Source of the DNA: Bacteroidia bacterium
GTDB lineage: Bacteria; Bacteroidota; Bacteroidia; J057; JADKCL01
Length of the DNA stretch: 64,000 nt
Assembly: GCA_020635905.1 (NCBI GenBank)
Contig: JACJYV010000001.1
Location: forward strand, 558,001-622,000
Direction: 5' to 3'
How positions within the stretch are numbered: the first letter of the stretch is position 1; each line of letters begins with the position of its first letter. Both the position numbers and the translations under genes were made by a program. Under the pieces are notes generated by a model. The model did not search any database and had not been told where the DNA came from. It saw only the letters and a list, made by a program, of their open reading frames with translations. Below are positions 38,745 to 47,367 of the stretch, in pieces.

Positions 38745-41660
38745 TTATTCTTTGACGATGCGGGCAAAACCAGAATGGGTGCTCAGCAGGTAAAGGCCCG
38801 CAGGCAAGGCACTCAGGTCCGCCGACCAGGCACCGTTTGTTTTTTGTTGAAAAGGTACCGCGGAGGTCAGATCCTGCCCTGCAAGGTTCAGAAATCTGAA
38901 CCCATTGGCATGAAGCCCCTCCCCTTCTATAGTAATCTGATTATGGGTTGGATTGGGGAATGCATTCAGAACCATTCCCGAAAAGTTCTCCATATTGACT
39001 GAGCGGGTTTCCGAGTAGGAAAATTCCCCATTCAGATCAACCTGGCGGATGCGGTAATAGCCCATGCCCGCGAAAGGTTCTTTATCCTCATACTGGTAGC
39101 TTTTTTGCCCATCAGGACTTTGCCCGGAAGGCACCTGTCCCAAACTGGTCCAGTTGCTCTCATCGCCCGAGCGCTCAATGAGGTAATGGTCGCAATTCAG
39201 CTCTGAACGGGTTTCCCATTGCAGCGCAACGCGGTTGCCTTCCGCCCGGGCACTAAAGCTCAGAAACTCAACTGGCAATGGATTGCTGGAAGTGAGGGAA
39301 GCCAGGGTAAAGGGGCTGAACGAGGGCACCGGGGCAGAGGTCACCACCGTGCCTGCCGTGGTATTCCCCGTTACCCCACCATTTCCATGATTTTGCCACA
39401 TATTTCCATCCCACCTTGCCACCACCAAATCCGCAGGCGCCGTAATTGCACCACTGAAAAGCCCCCAACTCAGGGTGACATTGACCGCTGAAGTACCCGC
39501 CGTGCGGTCCAGGGTCCAGTATTCGTTGCTGCTGAGGTGGTGGATACTGCCCACTTTTGAATTTTTGTCGTAGGTGGGATGGGGATTTACATTGAAATAG
39601 GTTGCGGTAAAGGCATCTGTGGTCTGGACGGGAGCACTCATGGAAATGGGTTGGTAATGACCATTGTCGCCGACCGGAAAGGTGAAGGCATCGTTGCCCA
39701 CCTTGCGCACAGGACCGGTCACATAAGAGTTATCAGAAGTCATGAGAGCCACAGCGTTATCCCTGAAAATGACCACAAAATTGGTGTCGTTGATGATTTT
39801 GCCCTTGTCAAGCAACAGGGTGTCAGAAATGGTAAGGGGCATGTGCAGGGTAATGTCTGCAGAGGGGTTATTGATGTGCAAATGTCTGAAAACAGGCATG
39901 GTTTGCCCGCTGGAATTGGCGAGGTATTGGGGGGAAGTACCATCCACAATCATTTTGCCGCCATTCAGCCCGAAGGTCATGCCCGGAGCATCCACTATCA
40001 CCACGTCTCCTCTGAAATAGCAGGGACTGCCGTTGGCGGGGCGCATGTAAAGGCTGGTTGCATAATAATAAACATCGTCGTTGAATACATTGCCAGCCAG
40101 CGAAGCCGGGGCAAAAGTTCCCGCAGAAAGCAGATTGAAATTCACCACCTGGTTGAAGGTATTTCCTCCCAGACTCACATCGTGCATGGAACCCGTTTTA
40201 GTCAGGTCGGCCTGCCCGTTGAAAGTTCCTCCATTGAGAAAAATACGGTCCGCTGAAAAGGTGACATCGCCATTCCAGACCGTTCCCGGACCAATTCGCA
40301 TCACCCCCTGAGGCAGGGAAAGGTTCTGAGGCCCCGTTCCAAGCTGGGTAAAATAATTGAACCTGATCTCCCCGGTAATGATCCCGCTTCCACCCACATT
40401 GAATGATTTTCCGGCGGCCAGTTGGGAGTTTCCCCCATTTTCCCCAAAAGAAATCCAGCCGTTTCCGTTCGGAATTTCAAGTTGGATATCGCCATTGAAC
40501 AGGGTTCCTGAAACATTATAGGAGGTCTGCACCCGTCCCCCGCTGAGGGAAATGAGGTTCAGATTGCCATTGAAGGTATCGGGATAGGCCTGTGCCATAG
40601 CCAGCCAGCCATTACTGGCCTGAAGGGTGGTTTGTCCGTTGAAGATATTGCCGCCCCAGCTGAAATCCTGGGCTGGCCCGGTTTTGCTGAAGGTGGCGGC
40701 GCCATTGAATACAGAGCCGTTCAGGACAATGCTGGCCGCAGTGCCGGTCACGTCGCCGTTCCAGATACATCCGGTTCCGAATCTCAGTTTGCCTCCGGCC
40801 AGAGTCAGATTTTGAGGGGTCGGGCCTGTTTGGGTGAAGTAATTGATTGCAATTTCGCCCAGTCCGCTCCCGGTTCCACCTGCCTGCAGGGATTTGCCGG
40901 CGGCCAGCAACGAGGAACCGTTATTCCAGCCAAAGCTGAGCCAGCCCGCCGCAGAATCCACGATCATGTAAATGTCGTCGTTGAACTGGGTGCCCGCAGC
41001 AGTGTGCGCGGCATAGATGCGGCCCGTGGAGTTGGAGTGAAGGGTGACCGGCCCATTGAAAAGGTCGGGGAAGATGTGGCTCAGGTACAGGTTTCCCTGA
41101 GTGGAAGTAAAGGTGGAAGCTGCATTGAAGGTATTGCCTCCATTGCCGAAGTTGGAAGCAGGTCCGGTTTTGGTAAAGGTGGCATCCAGGTTGAAGGTGC
41201 TGCCATTGAGGTATAAATTGGCGGAGGTGACATCCAGCAGGGTTTCGAACAGGGTACCCTGGAAGGTGGTGGTGCCACTGCAATTGATCTGCAGGGTGGA
41301 GAGGGAGCCCAATTCGCGGATGGTGCCGCTGGCAAACAGGTTATTGGCGGCGCCCGTGACCACAAAGGGGAAGGTATTGAGGTCAATGACTCCGTTGTAT
41401 CCGTTGAGCGTAAGGGCGGCAATGGCCACCGGGACGTCGATGAGGCAGTCGCCCGGGCCGCTGCCATCGAAGATGGCGGCATCGGAGGAGGCAGGGACGG
41501 AGGCCCCGGCAGGACCACCCTGGGTGAGTGACCAGTTGTTGGGGTCGTTCCAGGTGCTGCTGGCCGCGGCAACCCAGTAACGATCGGCGGCAAAGGAGGA
41601 TTGGGGGCCCAAAAGGACCGCGCAGAGCAGGATTAACAGGGATAGATGTGTCTTTTTCAT
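38745..41660 (-). CDS. T9SS-secreted repetitive surface protein
   Basis: 971 residues. Signal peptide ends at SSFAA (residue ~25). The middle is built of a 162-residue repeat: units start at GPASNF (166), GPAQDF (328) and GSMHDV (490), the third being partial; each contains several G-N-x-F-N/F-N-G strands typical of a beta-helix. Residues ~830-885 form a fibronectin-like domain (LPVEFLSFSARAEGNRVALQWETRSE), and the last ~75 residues are a type A T9SS sorting domain (FPNPTHNQITIEG ... LPAGLYLLSTHSG). It should be exported and anchored on or released from the cell surface. Function unknown; adhesin or matrix protein is possible. Confidence 0.9.
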   Translation of the reverse strand: MKKTHLSLLILLCAVLLGPQSSFAADRYWVAAASSTWNDPNNWSLTQGGPAGASVPASSDAAIFDGSGPGDCLIDVPVAIAALTLNGYNGVIDLNTFPFVVTGAANNLFASGTIRELGSLSTLQINCSGTTTFQGTLFETLLDVTSANLYLNGSTFNLDATFTKTGPASNFGNGGNTFNAASTFTSTQGNLYLSHIFPDLFNGPVTLHSNSTGRIYAAHTAAGTQFNDDIYMIVDSAAGWLSFGWNNGSSLLAAGKSLQAGGTGSGLGEIAINYFTQTGPTPQNLTLAGGKLRFGTGCIWNGDVTGTAASIVLNGSVFNGAATFSKTGPAQDFSWGGNIFNGQTTLQASNGWLAMAQAYPDTFNGNLNLISLSGGRVQTSYNVSGTLFNGDIQLEIPNGNGWISFGENGGNSQLAAGKSFNVGGSGIITGEIRFNYFTQLGTGPQNLSLPQGVMRIGPGTVWNGDVTFSADRIFLNGGTFNGQADLTKTGSMHDVSLGGNTFNQVVNFNLLSAGTFAPASLAGNVFNDDVYYYATSLYMRPANGSPCYFRGDVVIVDAPGMTFGLNGGKMIVDGTSPQYLANSSGQTMPVFRHLHINNPSADITLHMPLTISDTLLLDKGKIINDTNFVVIFRDNAVALMTSDNSYVTGPVRKVGNDAFTFPVGDNGHYQPISMSAPVQTTDAFTATYFNVNPHPTYDKNSKVGSIHHLSSNEYWTLDRTAGTSAVNVTLSWGLFSGAITAPADLVVARWDGNMWQNHGNGGVTGNTTAGTVVTSAPVPSFSPFTLASLTSSNPLPVEFLSFSARAEGNRVALQWETRSELNCDHYLIERSGDESNWTSLGQVPSGQSPDGQKSYQYEDKEPFAGMGYYRIRQVDLNGEFSYSETRSVNMENFSGMVLNAFPNPTHNQITIEGEGLHANGFRFLNLAGQDLTSAVPFQQKTNGAWSADLSALPAGLYLLSTHSGFARIVKE

Positions 41661-41766
41661 GATGATAGGTTTTTATACAAATCACCGCGAATGAGGCCAG
41701 GATTTCCTGATGGGAATTGCGGATATTTCAGTTTGGGGAAATGCAGGAGAAGGGTAAGTGAAATTA

Positions 41767-41773
41767 CTTAGGT
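41767..41773. promoter_or_regulatory. CTTAGGT motif upstream of the repetitive T9SS gene
   Basis: Single occurrence of a motif (TTAGG/CCTAA) that clusters before other surface-protein genes in this window; 107 bp upstream of the start codon. Speculative regulatory site. Confidence 0.25.
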
Positions 41774-41812
41774 GGGATGTAAGGTTGCAGGCTGGATTAA
41801 TTTCCCCCAGCA

Positions 41813-41841
41813 AAAAAGGCTGCCCCAGGGACAGCCTTTTT
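41813..41841. terminator. Strong bidirectional terminator hairpin
   Basis: AAAAAGGCTG pairs perfectly with CAGCCTTTTT around CCCCAGGGA. It lies 78 bp past the stop of the PKD protein gene (minus strand). Confidence 0.85.
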
Positions 41842-41918
41842 GACAATAAGAACAAAAACTACCATTAAAAAAAACCACCTGTTATGAAGAAAAATATGAG
41901 GTTTTGGTAGTGGAAAGA

Positions 41919-42815
41919 TCAGTTCGTGAGGATAAAGCGATGGGTTTCGAATCCCTGCCGGGTGGTCAGTTGCAGGAAATAAATGCCAGGGGTCAGGTTG
42001 CTGACGTTGATTTGACTGAAAGATCCGTTGAGTGATTTTGTCTGCGTAACCGCCTGGCCCAACTGATTGAGCACCTGCATGGAATCAAACTCTTTGTCGC
42101 CCGTTTCAACGTTCAGGACGCCACTTTTGCGGCTCAGAGGATTGGGATAGATGCTGAGGCTACGGTTGGGACCCTGGCCCTGCCCTTCGTTTTTCTTGAG
42201 CACGCCTGTACTGACAGGATTGCAAATGGTAACGGCTTTGCATTGGTTGGCGCTGGTAAGACAGACGGCATAAGTGCCCAGGGTGGCGTACTGGTGGATC
42301 GGATTGGCCTGGTTGGAGGAAGTTCCGTCCCCAAAATCCCAGGTAAAAACGGTGGCATTGGCGCTGTTGTTGAAGAATGCCACCATGTTGCTGGAAGCAG
42401 TATCGGTAAATGAAGCGGTGGGATAGGCCATTTGGGTGACGTTGATGTCGTCTTTGGACATGTTTCCGAGGGGATCCTTGACCAGCACCCAGTACAAGCC
42501 CGGGCTGCTCACCCAGATAAAGCTGGTGCCGGTTGCCCCGGTGGACCATTGATAGGAAGCAAATCCCTTGCCTGCGTCGAGTTTGACCGAGTCGCCGGGA
42601 CAAATGATTTTATCCGGCCCGAGTTTGACTGCAGCTACGGCCAGGCTGGGATAGCCGCCAGTAGGGTTTTTGATCTGGGCTTTGGTAACCTGTCCGTTGA
42701 CTTTGGCAAAGATGAAAAGGGTTACCTGAAGCAGCACGATGAAGGTTCTGAAAAGGGCACGTCCATTAATGTTGCGGAAGGAAGCTGATTGTGAGATAGC
42801 ATTGAATGTTTTCAT
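41919..42815 (-). CDS. T9SS-secreted PKD-domain protein
   Basis: 298 residues. An unusually long leader (FRTFIVLLQVTLFIFAKVNG) ends near residue 42. An Ig-like segment (IICPGDSVKLDAGKGFASYQW ... SSPGLYWVLVKD) is followed by one PKD domain (~130-195, with VFTWDFGDGTSSN and ATLGTYAVCLTS), then a T9SS type A C-terminal sorting domain (SIYPNPLSRKSG ... LTPGIYFLQLTTRQG). Probably surface-exposed. A perfect 10-bp inverted repeat lies 19 bp upstream of the start. Confidence 0.9.
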   Translation of the reverse strand: MKTFNAISQSASFRNINGRALFRTFIVLLQVTLFIFAKVNGQVTKAQIKNPTGGYPSLAVAAVKLGPDKIICPGDSVKLDAGKGFASYQWSTGATGTSFIWVSSPGLYWVLVKDPLGNMSKDDINVTQMAYPTASFTDTASSNMVAFFNNSANATVFTWDFGDGTSSNQANPIHQYATLGTYAVCLTSANQCKAVTICNPVSTGVLKKNEGQGQGPNRSLSIYPNPLSRKSGVLNVETGDKEFDSMQVLNQLGQAVTQTKSLNGSFSQINVSNLTPGIYFLQLTTRQGFETHRFILTN

Positions 42816-42833
42816 GGGTAAACTTTTTTATTG

Positions 42834-42860
42834 TTTGGGTATAATTAAGATATACCCAAA
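42834..42860. promoter_or_regulatory. Perfect 10-bp inverted repeat before the PKD protein gene
   Basis: TTTGGGTATA (42834-42843), 7-bp spacer, TATACCCAAA (42851-42860). It begins 19 bp upstream of the start codon and is AT-rich in the centre. This is a good candidate operator or an mRNA 5' hairpin; the binding protein is unknown. Confidence 0.45.
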
Positions 42861-43014
42861 GGTAGGCCGCCCACCCCTGCCGGAAATCAGGGAAACCTGC
42901 GATTTGCATAAAGCGGTATTTTTACTGAGACTGGCGTAGGCCGCCCTACGTAAAAGCCTGCAATACAACCCCCAATGGCTGGATTCACGGGTGAAAGGTC
43001 GGGTGAAGACAAAA

Positions 43015-43042
43015 AAAATCCCTCTTCGCAAAGAGGGATTTT
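43015..43042 (-). terminator. Terminator of the kinase-like gene
   Basis: AAAATCCCTCTT pairs with AAGAGGGATTTT around a 4-nt loop; on the minus strand eight T follow. 40 bp past the stop. Confidence 0.9.
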
Positions 43043-43081
43043 GGGATTTTCCTGATTGGTTGGGTCAGGTTGGGGATAGAA

Positions 43082-43759
43082 TCAGTTTTCGGCCAGGGAA
43101 AAAGAAAACACCAGACAGAGGCCTTTTTCCGGCTCAGCATGGTAGAAAATTTCCCCGTTAAAAAATCCGGCCAGGTAGCAGGCCCTTTCCAGAATCAGAT
43201 GCAGGTAAGGAATCACCTTTTCGGAATCAGTCATGCGGGTACACACTTTCCACTGAATTTCCTTTTCCTTGCGGGAAAATTCGCTCCTCTCGGGCGAACC
43301 CAGCTTGCTGAGCGCATCCAGGGTTTCACGGACCAGGTGAAAAAAGGCTGATTTCTGGTGCTCCTCCCGTTGCAAAACTCCGGACAGAATCTTTTTCAGA
43401 TCATCCTGGTGTTCGAGGTGGTAGTCATCCAGCAGATCGGCCAGGGCTTCCACCAATCCAAAATGATGAAGCGAGAAAGGGTATTTCTCCCGGTTGAATT
43501 TCTGCAATTTGTCGATAGACTTTCGCAGGGCAAATTCCATGTCGGCCAGCCCATTTCCAAGATCAGGATGCGTGGCTTTGTAGGAGTTGAGTTCGATCAG
43601 GGCTGCGAAGATCAATTGGCTGATTTCTTCCCGCAGGAAAACCGTGGTCTCAAGATCATCCTTTTCCTGGCTCAATCCCGGATTCGAAGCCCGCTTGGAG
43701 CGGTTTCCAGGGAGGTTGGAATTCTCTGCAATCTTTCTCTGTTTTAACAGTTTAATCAT
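43082..43759 (-). CDS. Degenerate histidine-kinase-like protein (predicted pseudokinase)
   Basis: 225 residues, no sensor or membrane segment. It aligns without gaps to the dimerisation helix of the NarL-type kinase encoded at 50579: REEISQLIFAAL here against RNRIGMELHDGL there, so the phospho-accepting His is Phe51 and the following Asp-Gly is Ala-Ala. In the ATP domain the N-box Glu is kept (E145) but the Asn is Ala149; the DxGxG loop cannot be found; the final ERACYLAGFFNGEIFYH region still resembles the G2 end. It should not phosphorylate. It lies downstream of a NarL-type response regulator on the same strand and may act on it as a scaffold or phosphatase; that is inference. Confidence 0.7.
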   Translation of the reverse strand: MIKLLKQRKIAENSNLPGNRSKRASNPGLSQEKDDLETTVFLREEISQLIFAALIELNSYKATHPDLGNGLADMEFALRKSIDKLQKFNREKYPFSLHHFGLVEALADLLDDYHLEHQDDLKKILSGVLQREEHQKSAFFHLVRETLDALSKLGSPERSEFSRKEKEIQWKVCTRMTDSEKVIPYLHLILERACYLAGFFNGEIFYHAEPEKGLCLVFSFSLAEN

Positions 43760-44070
43760 TGGTTGTTGAATTTTTATTTAAAAATTAGTTGGATTCGAAA
43801 CAGAGTGTTAGCGATTTCAATTGTCTTTTCCAGCAATTCGGGGGTGTGCAGGCGATTGAAGCAGAAGGTGGGGCCCAATTCCAGAGGGAGGAAAGGGGAT
43901 TGCTTTTTATTTTCGAATTCAGAATTCACAATGCAAATTTATTAAGGGTGAAAGAAATAAGAATCGGCATTTATACTGAATTGGAAGTTTGAGCGAAATA
44001 AGTCAGCCCTGGATTACTTTTGCAGGTAATTTTCATTAGGCTTTTATTTCCGGGCTTCAGCCCGGATCGC
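43760..44070. other. Spacer between kinase-like gene and response regulator
   Basis: Mostly AT-rich with no credible ORF. It contains CAAATTTA (43934-43941), which read on the minus strand is a TAnnTTTG -7 box for the kinase-like gene, a plus-strand TTTG-N23-TACTTTTG pair (43988-44022), and a short GC hairpin at 44050-44065. Confidence 0.4.
44050..44065 (-). terminator. Hairpin after the response regulator gene
   Basis: CCGGGCT-TC-AGCCCGG, perfect 7-bp stem with a tiny loop, 5 bp beyond the stop. The sequence after it on the minus strand (AAATAAAAG) is not T-rich, so it may be a weak terminator or stabilising hairpin. Confidence 0.45.
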
Positions 44071-44733
44071 TCAAATGATGTTTTTCATGCTGGCATACTT
44101 GACCAGGCCGGCGGTGTTTTTCACCCCCAGTTTTTGCATGATATTGCGGCGGTGCGAATCCACGGTACGGGGGGAGATGAATAATTTATCCCCGATTTCC
44201 TTGTTGGTGAATTCGTCCGCGATCAGCTTGAGCACGTCCATTTCACGCTCAGTGAGATCGACCTGCTCAGGAAAACGATCCCTGGCCTTGCCTGACTCCT
44301 TGCGCAGATATTTGCTCATGATGATCTCCGAGACCTCCTTGGGGAAAAAAGTTCCCCCCGCGGCCACGGTCCGGATGCCTTCCAGGAGCTCTTCCCGGTT
44401 GGTGGTTTTCAGAATGTAGCCGCTGGCTCCGGCACTGAGCATTTTGGTAATGAAGGAATCTTCTTCAAACATGGAAAGACCCAGCACCTGAACTTTGGGA
44501 AACATTTTTTTCACCCGTTCGGTAGCAGAAATGCCATCTGTGATGGGCATTTTGATATCCATGAGGATGAGATCCACCTCCACTGATCCGAGCCAGCCGA
44601 TCACGGCTTCTCCGTTTTCAGCCTCGGCCACCACTTCAATATCCTCCTCTTTGCTGATGAGTCCCTTGATCCCTTTTCGAACCAGATTGTGGTCCTCCGC
44701 AATCATTACCCTAATTACATTTGCAACTGACAT
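44071..44733 (-). CDS. NarL/FixJ-type response regulator
   Basis: 220 residues. Receiver domain ~1-125 with acidic pocket AEDHN, phospho-acceptor Asp in VDLILMDIKMP (residue ~59), Ser in GLSM and Lys in YILKTTNREEL. A linker leads to a LuxR-type HTH at ~150-215: LTEREMDVLKLIADEFTNKEIGDKLFISPRTVDSHRRNIMQKLGV. All receiver residues are present, so it can be phosphorylated. Its partner may be the orphan-like PAS kinase at 50579 or another kinase; the kinase-like protein next door is degenerate. Confidence 0.93.
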   Translation of the reverse strand: MSVANVIRVMIAEDHNLVRKGIKGLISKEEDIEVVAEAENGEAVIGWLGSVEVDLILMDIKMPITDGISATERVKKMFPKVQVLGLSMFEEDSFITKMLSAGASGYILKTTNREELLEGIRTVAAGGTFFPKEVSEIIMSKYLRKESGKARDRFPEQVDLTEREMDVLKLIADEFTNKEIGDKLFISPRTVDSHRRNIMQKLGVKNTAGLVKYASMKNII

Positions 44734-45096
44734 GGTTTATTCATTTTATGTATAACATATGTGTATTCATCTTCAGGGGGCCAGAATGAAAGCCTCGCTG
44801 CGTGCCGTCCTGGCTGGGGAAAAAGGGGTTGAATAACCTGAGGGATTCACCCGAGTTCCTTCTATACAAATCTATGAGCCCGTATTCTGATATTTCTCCG
44901 GGATTTCACCTAATTTTTCATCTAGGTGTTTTTACGTAGGCAGTATCTTGGGGGCAGCCTGACAAATATACAAAAAGTAAATTATTATAATTATCGAAAT
45001 TATCAATGGCCTGAATGTATGGAAATCCGGGGAAAAATTTCCGGACAAAAAGAAACCGGCCCTGGTGAGGGCCGGTTTACCGAAACGAACCAAAAA
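44734..45096. other. Upstream region of the response regulator
   Basis: No gene. Contains CACCTA-N10-TAGGTG (44907-44928), an inverted repeat of the CCTA/TAGG type seen before other surface genes; two minus-strand TAnnTTTG boxes (44867-44874 and 44963-44970) without clear -33 partners; and the terminator of the OmpA-family gene. Confidence 0.4.
45047..45078 (-). terminator. Terminator of the OmpA-family gene
   Basis: AAACCGGCCCT / AGGGCCGGTTT, perfect 11-bp stem with loop GGTG; followed on the minus strand by CTTTTTG. 18 bp past the stop. Confidence 0.85.
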
Positions 45097-47022
45097 TCAC
45101 AATCCACTAACAAATTCGCTTGATATATCTGAAGGGGCGGAGGACCGGTAAAGCCTGAATTCCACCCTTCGGTTTTCCTGTTTGCCGCTTTCGGCTGAAT
45201 TGGAGGCCACGGGCCGCGATTTTCCGTAGTAAAGGACCAATATCCGGGTGCCGGGGATGCCGCGGTGATAAAAATAATCAGCCACTTTCACTGCACGGTA
45301 GTACGACAGGCGGGAGTTGAGGTCGTCAGAGCCATCTCCGTCGCAATGGCCTTCCAGTTCCAGAATGAGGTTCGGATCGTCCTGCATGCGCCTGAGTACC
45401 CGGGCCAGTTCCTGGCGGCCGCTTTCAGAAATAGTGGAGCTGCCGCTGGGGTAATGTACCTGCCCTTTCACCAGGTAAGCCGATTTGGTAGGGGTGGTTT
45501 CTCTTTTTTCCCCGTTCCAGGGCCAGTCGTCGTCGGGATTCAGGTAGTTATCATCTTCCTCATCCCAGGGCCACTCATCCGACAAATCAGAGAAGGATGC
45601 CTCCAGGTCATCTGAGAAAGGATCATACAGGTCTTCGGTCTGGTCAAAGGTGGCCAGAGCGGCCGCCACCACCGGCTCCTCTCCCTGGCTTGAGGTAAAC
45701 GCTCCGGTGTAAATATCCATGCCCCCAAATCCGCCGCTACGGGCGGATGAGAAAGTAAATCCGGTCTCCGTCTCGGCAAAAAAGCAGTCGTCTGCGCCTG
45801 AGTTGAGGGGAAAACCCAGATTACGGGGTTCGCCCCAGGTGCCGTCGGGCTGACGCTCACTGGCAAAGATGTCGTATCCGCCCATGGAGTTGTGGCCACG
45901 GGAAGCAAAATAAAGGGTTTGTCCGTCGTGGCTAAAAAAAGGGCTTTCCTCATCGTATTCTGTATTCACGGCATAGCCCATATTTTCGGGCCGTGACCAT
46001 CCATTGGCGGTCTTGTGGCACAGATAAAGGTCATTATTCCCTGCCCCGGCACCCCGGTTACTGACAAATACCAGTTCGTTTCCGTCGGGTGAAATATGGA
46101 GGGAGGTTTCCCGGCCCCAGGTGTTGATTCCATGGTCCAGAGCCCGGGGACGGGTCCACTTTTTGCCCTTGCGTACCGCCATACCCAGATCACCCTGATT
46201 TTTGTCGAGGTAGAGGTAAACAGTATCACCCGAAGCGGTAAAATGAAGCATGGCATCATGGCGCATGGAGATCAGGTTTCGGGAAGCCAGTTCAGCCGGG
46301 GTGAAATCGCCCTGGTACTGGGTGGTCAGGTAACTGTCTTCAAGGATCATCGCAGGATCGTAGATCCCGAATCCGGTGCTGGTGGGCAATTGTTGCCCGG
46401 CCCTGGGCCGGCGCGAGACAAAGGCAAAAGCATTTTGGCCCGGGGCCCGGATCATGCCAAATTCAGGAAAAAGGGAGTTTACTCCGGATCCGGCATTCTC
46501 CACCTTCGCCACAGGCGACCCGGCCGAATATTTGAGCCCGTTGAGGCATTCCACCTTGTATTTTACCAGTTCTGCAGCATCTGGCCAGCCCAGATCGGCT
46601 GCCTGGCTGAAGGCCTGGAGGGCCCGGGCAAAATCGTTTTGCATGAGACAGGCTTTGCCATACAACACATGGATTTCAGGATCAGTACATGACTCGTCCG
46701 AGGCCAGCTCGGCCAGGTAAGGCAGGGCTTTGTCAGGAAAGCCCAGTTTCATCAGGTTTTTGCCGAGCAGGATACTCCCCTCCCGGGTATCCTCCAGCCC
46801 GGATTCTTTCAGCAGGAATTGAATGGCCCCGATCTGGTCGCCTGCCTCCATACACTTATGGGCCAGGGCAAGATTATCCCGGCGGCTCCTGACCCGGGTC
46901 TGGCTTTCTTTTTTGCCTTTGGGAGCATTCTTTTCCGGGTGTTTACCACCCGCGAAGGCCTGAGTGGACAGAACAAGGGTGAGGCTGAGCAGGAGTGCAA
47001 TCTTTTGCATGTGGTTTTTCAT
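45097..47022 (-). CDS. TPR-PD40-OmpA outer-membrane protein, PorE-like
   Basis: 641 residues. Signal peptide ends near QAFA. Residues ~45-165 form TPR-like helices (NLALAHKCMEAGDQIGAIQF, KACLMQNDFARALQAFSQA). Residues ~230-430 hold PD40/WD40-like beta-propeller blades (SPDGNELVFVSNRG, SHDGQTLYFASRGHNSMGGYDIF, FTFSSARSGGFGGMDIY). An acidic Asp/Glu/Trp-rich linker (~445-510) leads to a C-terminal OmpA-like peptidoglycan-binding domain (LELEGHCDGDGSDDLNSRLSYYRA). PorE of the T9SS has TPR, propeller, CRD and OmpA parts; the CRD is not seen here. A role in anchoring the secretion machine or surface proteins is inference. Confidence 0.85.
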   Translation of the reverse strand: MKNHMQKIALLLSLTLVLSTQAFAGGKHPEKNAPKGKKESQTRVRSRRDNLALAHKCMEAGDQIGAIQFLLKESGLEDTREGSILLGKNLMKLGFPDKALPYLAELASDESCTDPEIHVLYGKACLMQNDFARALQAFSQAADLGWPDAAELVKYKVECLNGLKYSAGSPVAKVENAGSGVNSLFPEFGMIRAPGQNAFAFVSRRPRAGQQLPTSTGFGIYDPAMILEDSYLTTQYQGDFTPAELASRNLISMRHDAMLHFTASGDTVYLYLDKNQGDLGMAVRKGKKWTRPRALDHGINTWGRETSLHISPDGNELVFVSNRGAGAGNNDLYLCHKTANGWSRPENMGYAVNTEYDEESPFFSHDGQTLYFASRGHNSMGGYDIFASERQPDGTWGEPRNLGFPLNSGADDCFFAETETGFTFSSARSGGFGGMDIYTGAFTSSQGEEPVVAAALATFDQTEDLYDPFSDDLEASFSDLSDEWPWDEEDDNYLNPDDDWPWNGEKRETTPTKSAYLVKGQVHYPSGSSTISESGRQELARVLRRMQDDPNLILELEGHCDGDGSDDLNSRLSYYRAVKVADYFYHRGIPGTRILVLYYGKSRPVASNSAESGKQENRRVEFRLYRSSAPSDISSEFVSGL

Positions 47023-47367
47023 GGCCTTATGATTTTAAATGGTTTGAAGATTTCAGATACCCAAAACAACAGCCTGGAGCGCCCATTTTGCTCCCATGAA
47101 AAACCCAAAGTTGCAAATGGCCAAAATCCTCGTTTCGGCTGGGTGATTTTACCTAAAGCAATGGCCTAAGCATTCTGAGGATGGATTTTAGGGAATTGGC
47201 TTAGGTAATGCTCCTGTCGGCCTGGGTCATTTGACTGAATCTGCGAATTGGGTGAAAGGGAGGGGCTATCTCACCCGGCATACAGCGAATTTTAGGTTGT
47301 TGAAACTGCAATCATCTGAATCAGATTCAACCCCGGCCCGGGCTCAGGGCCACCTTAAAATTATACC
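47023..47367. other. Divergent promoter region with TTAGG/CCTAA sites
   Basis: 345 bp between divergently transcribed surface-protein genes. ACCTAA (47151), CCTAAG (47165-47170) and CTTAGG (47200-47205) lie within 55 bp. A GG-N10-GC pair (47198-47211) resembles a sigma-54 -24/-12 promoter pointing to the plus-strand gene. No ORF is credible. Confidence 0.4.

Noticed and set aside
39579..41580. Several ORFs antisense to the repetitive T9SS gene
   Set aside because: GC-rich repetitive coding sequence leaves open mirror frames; none shows a signal peptide or domain.
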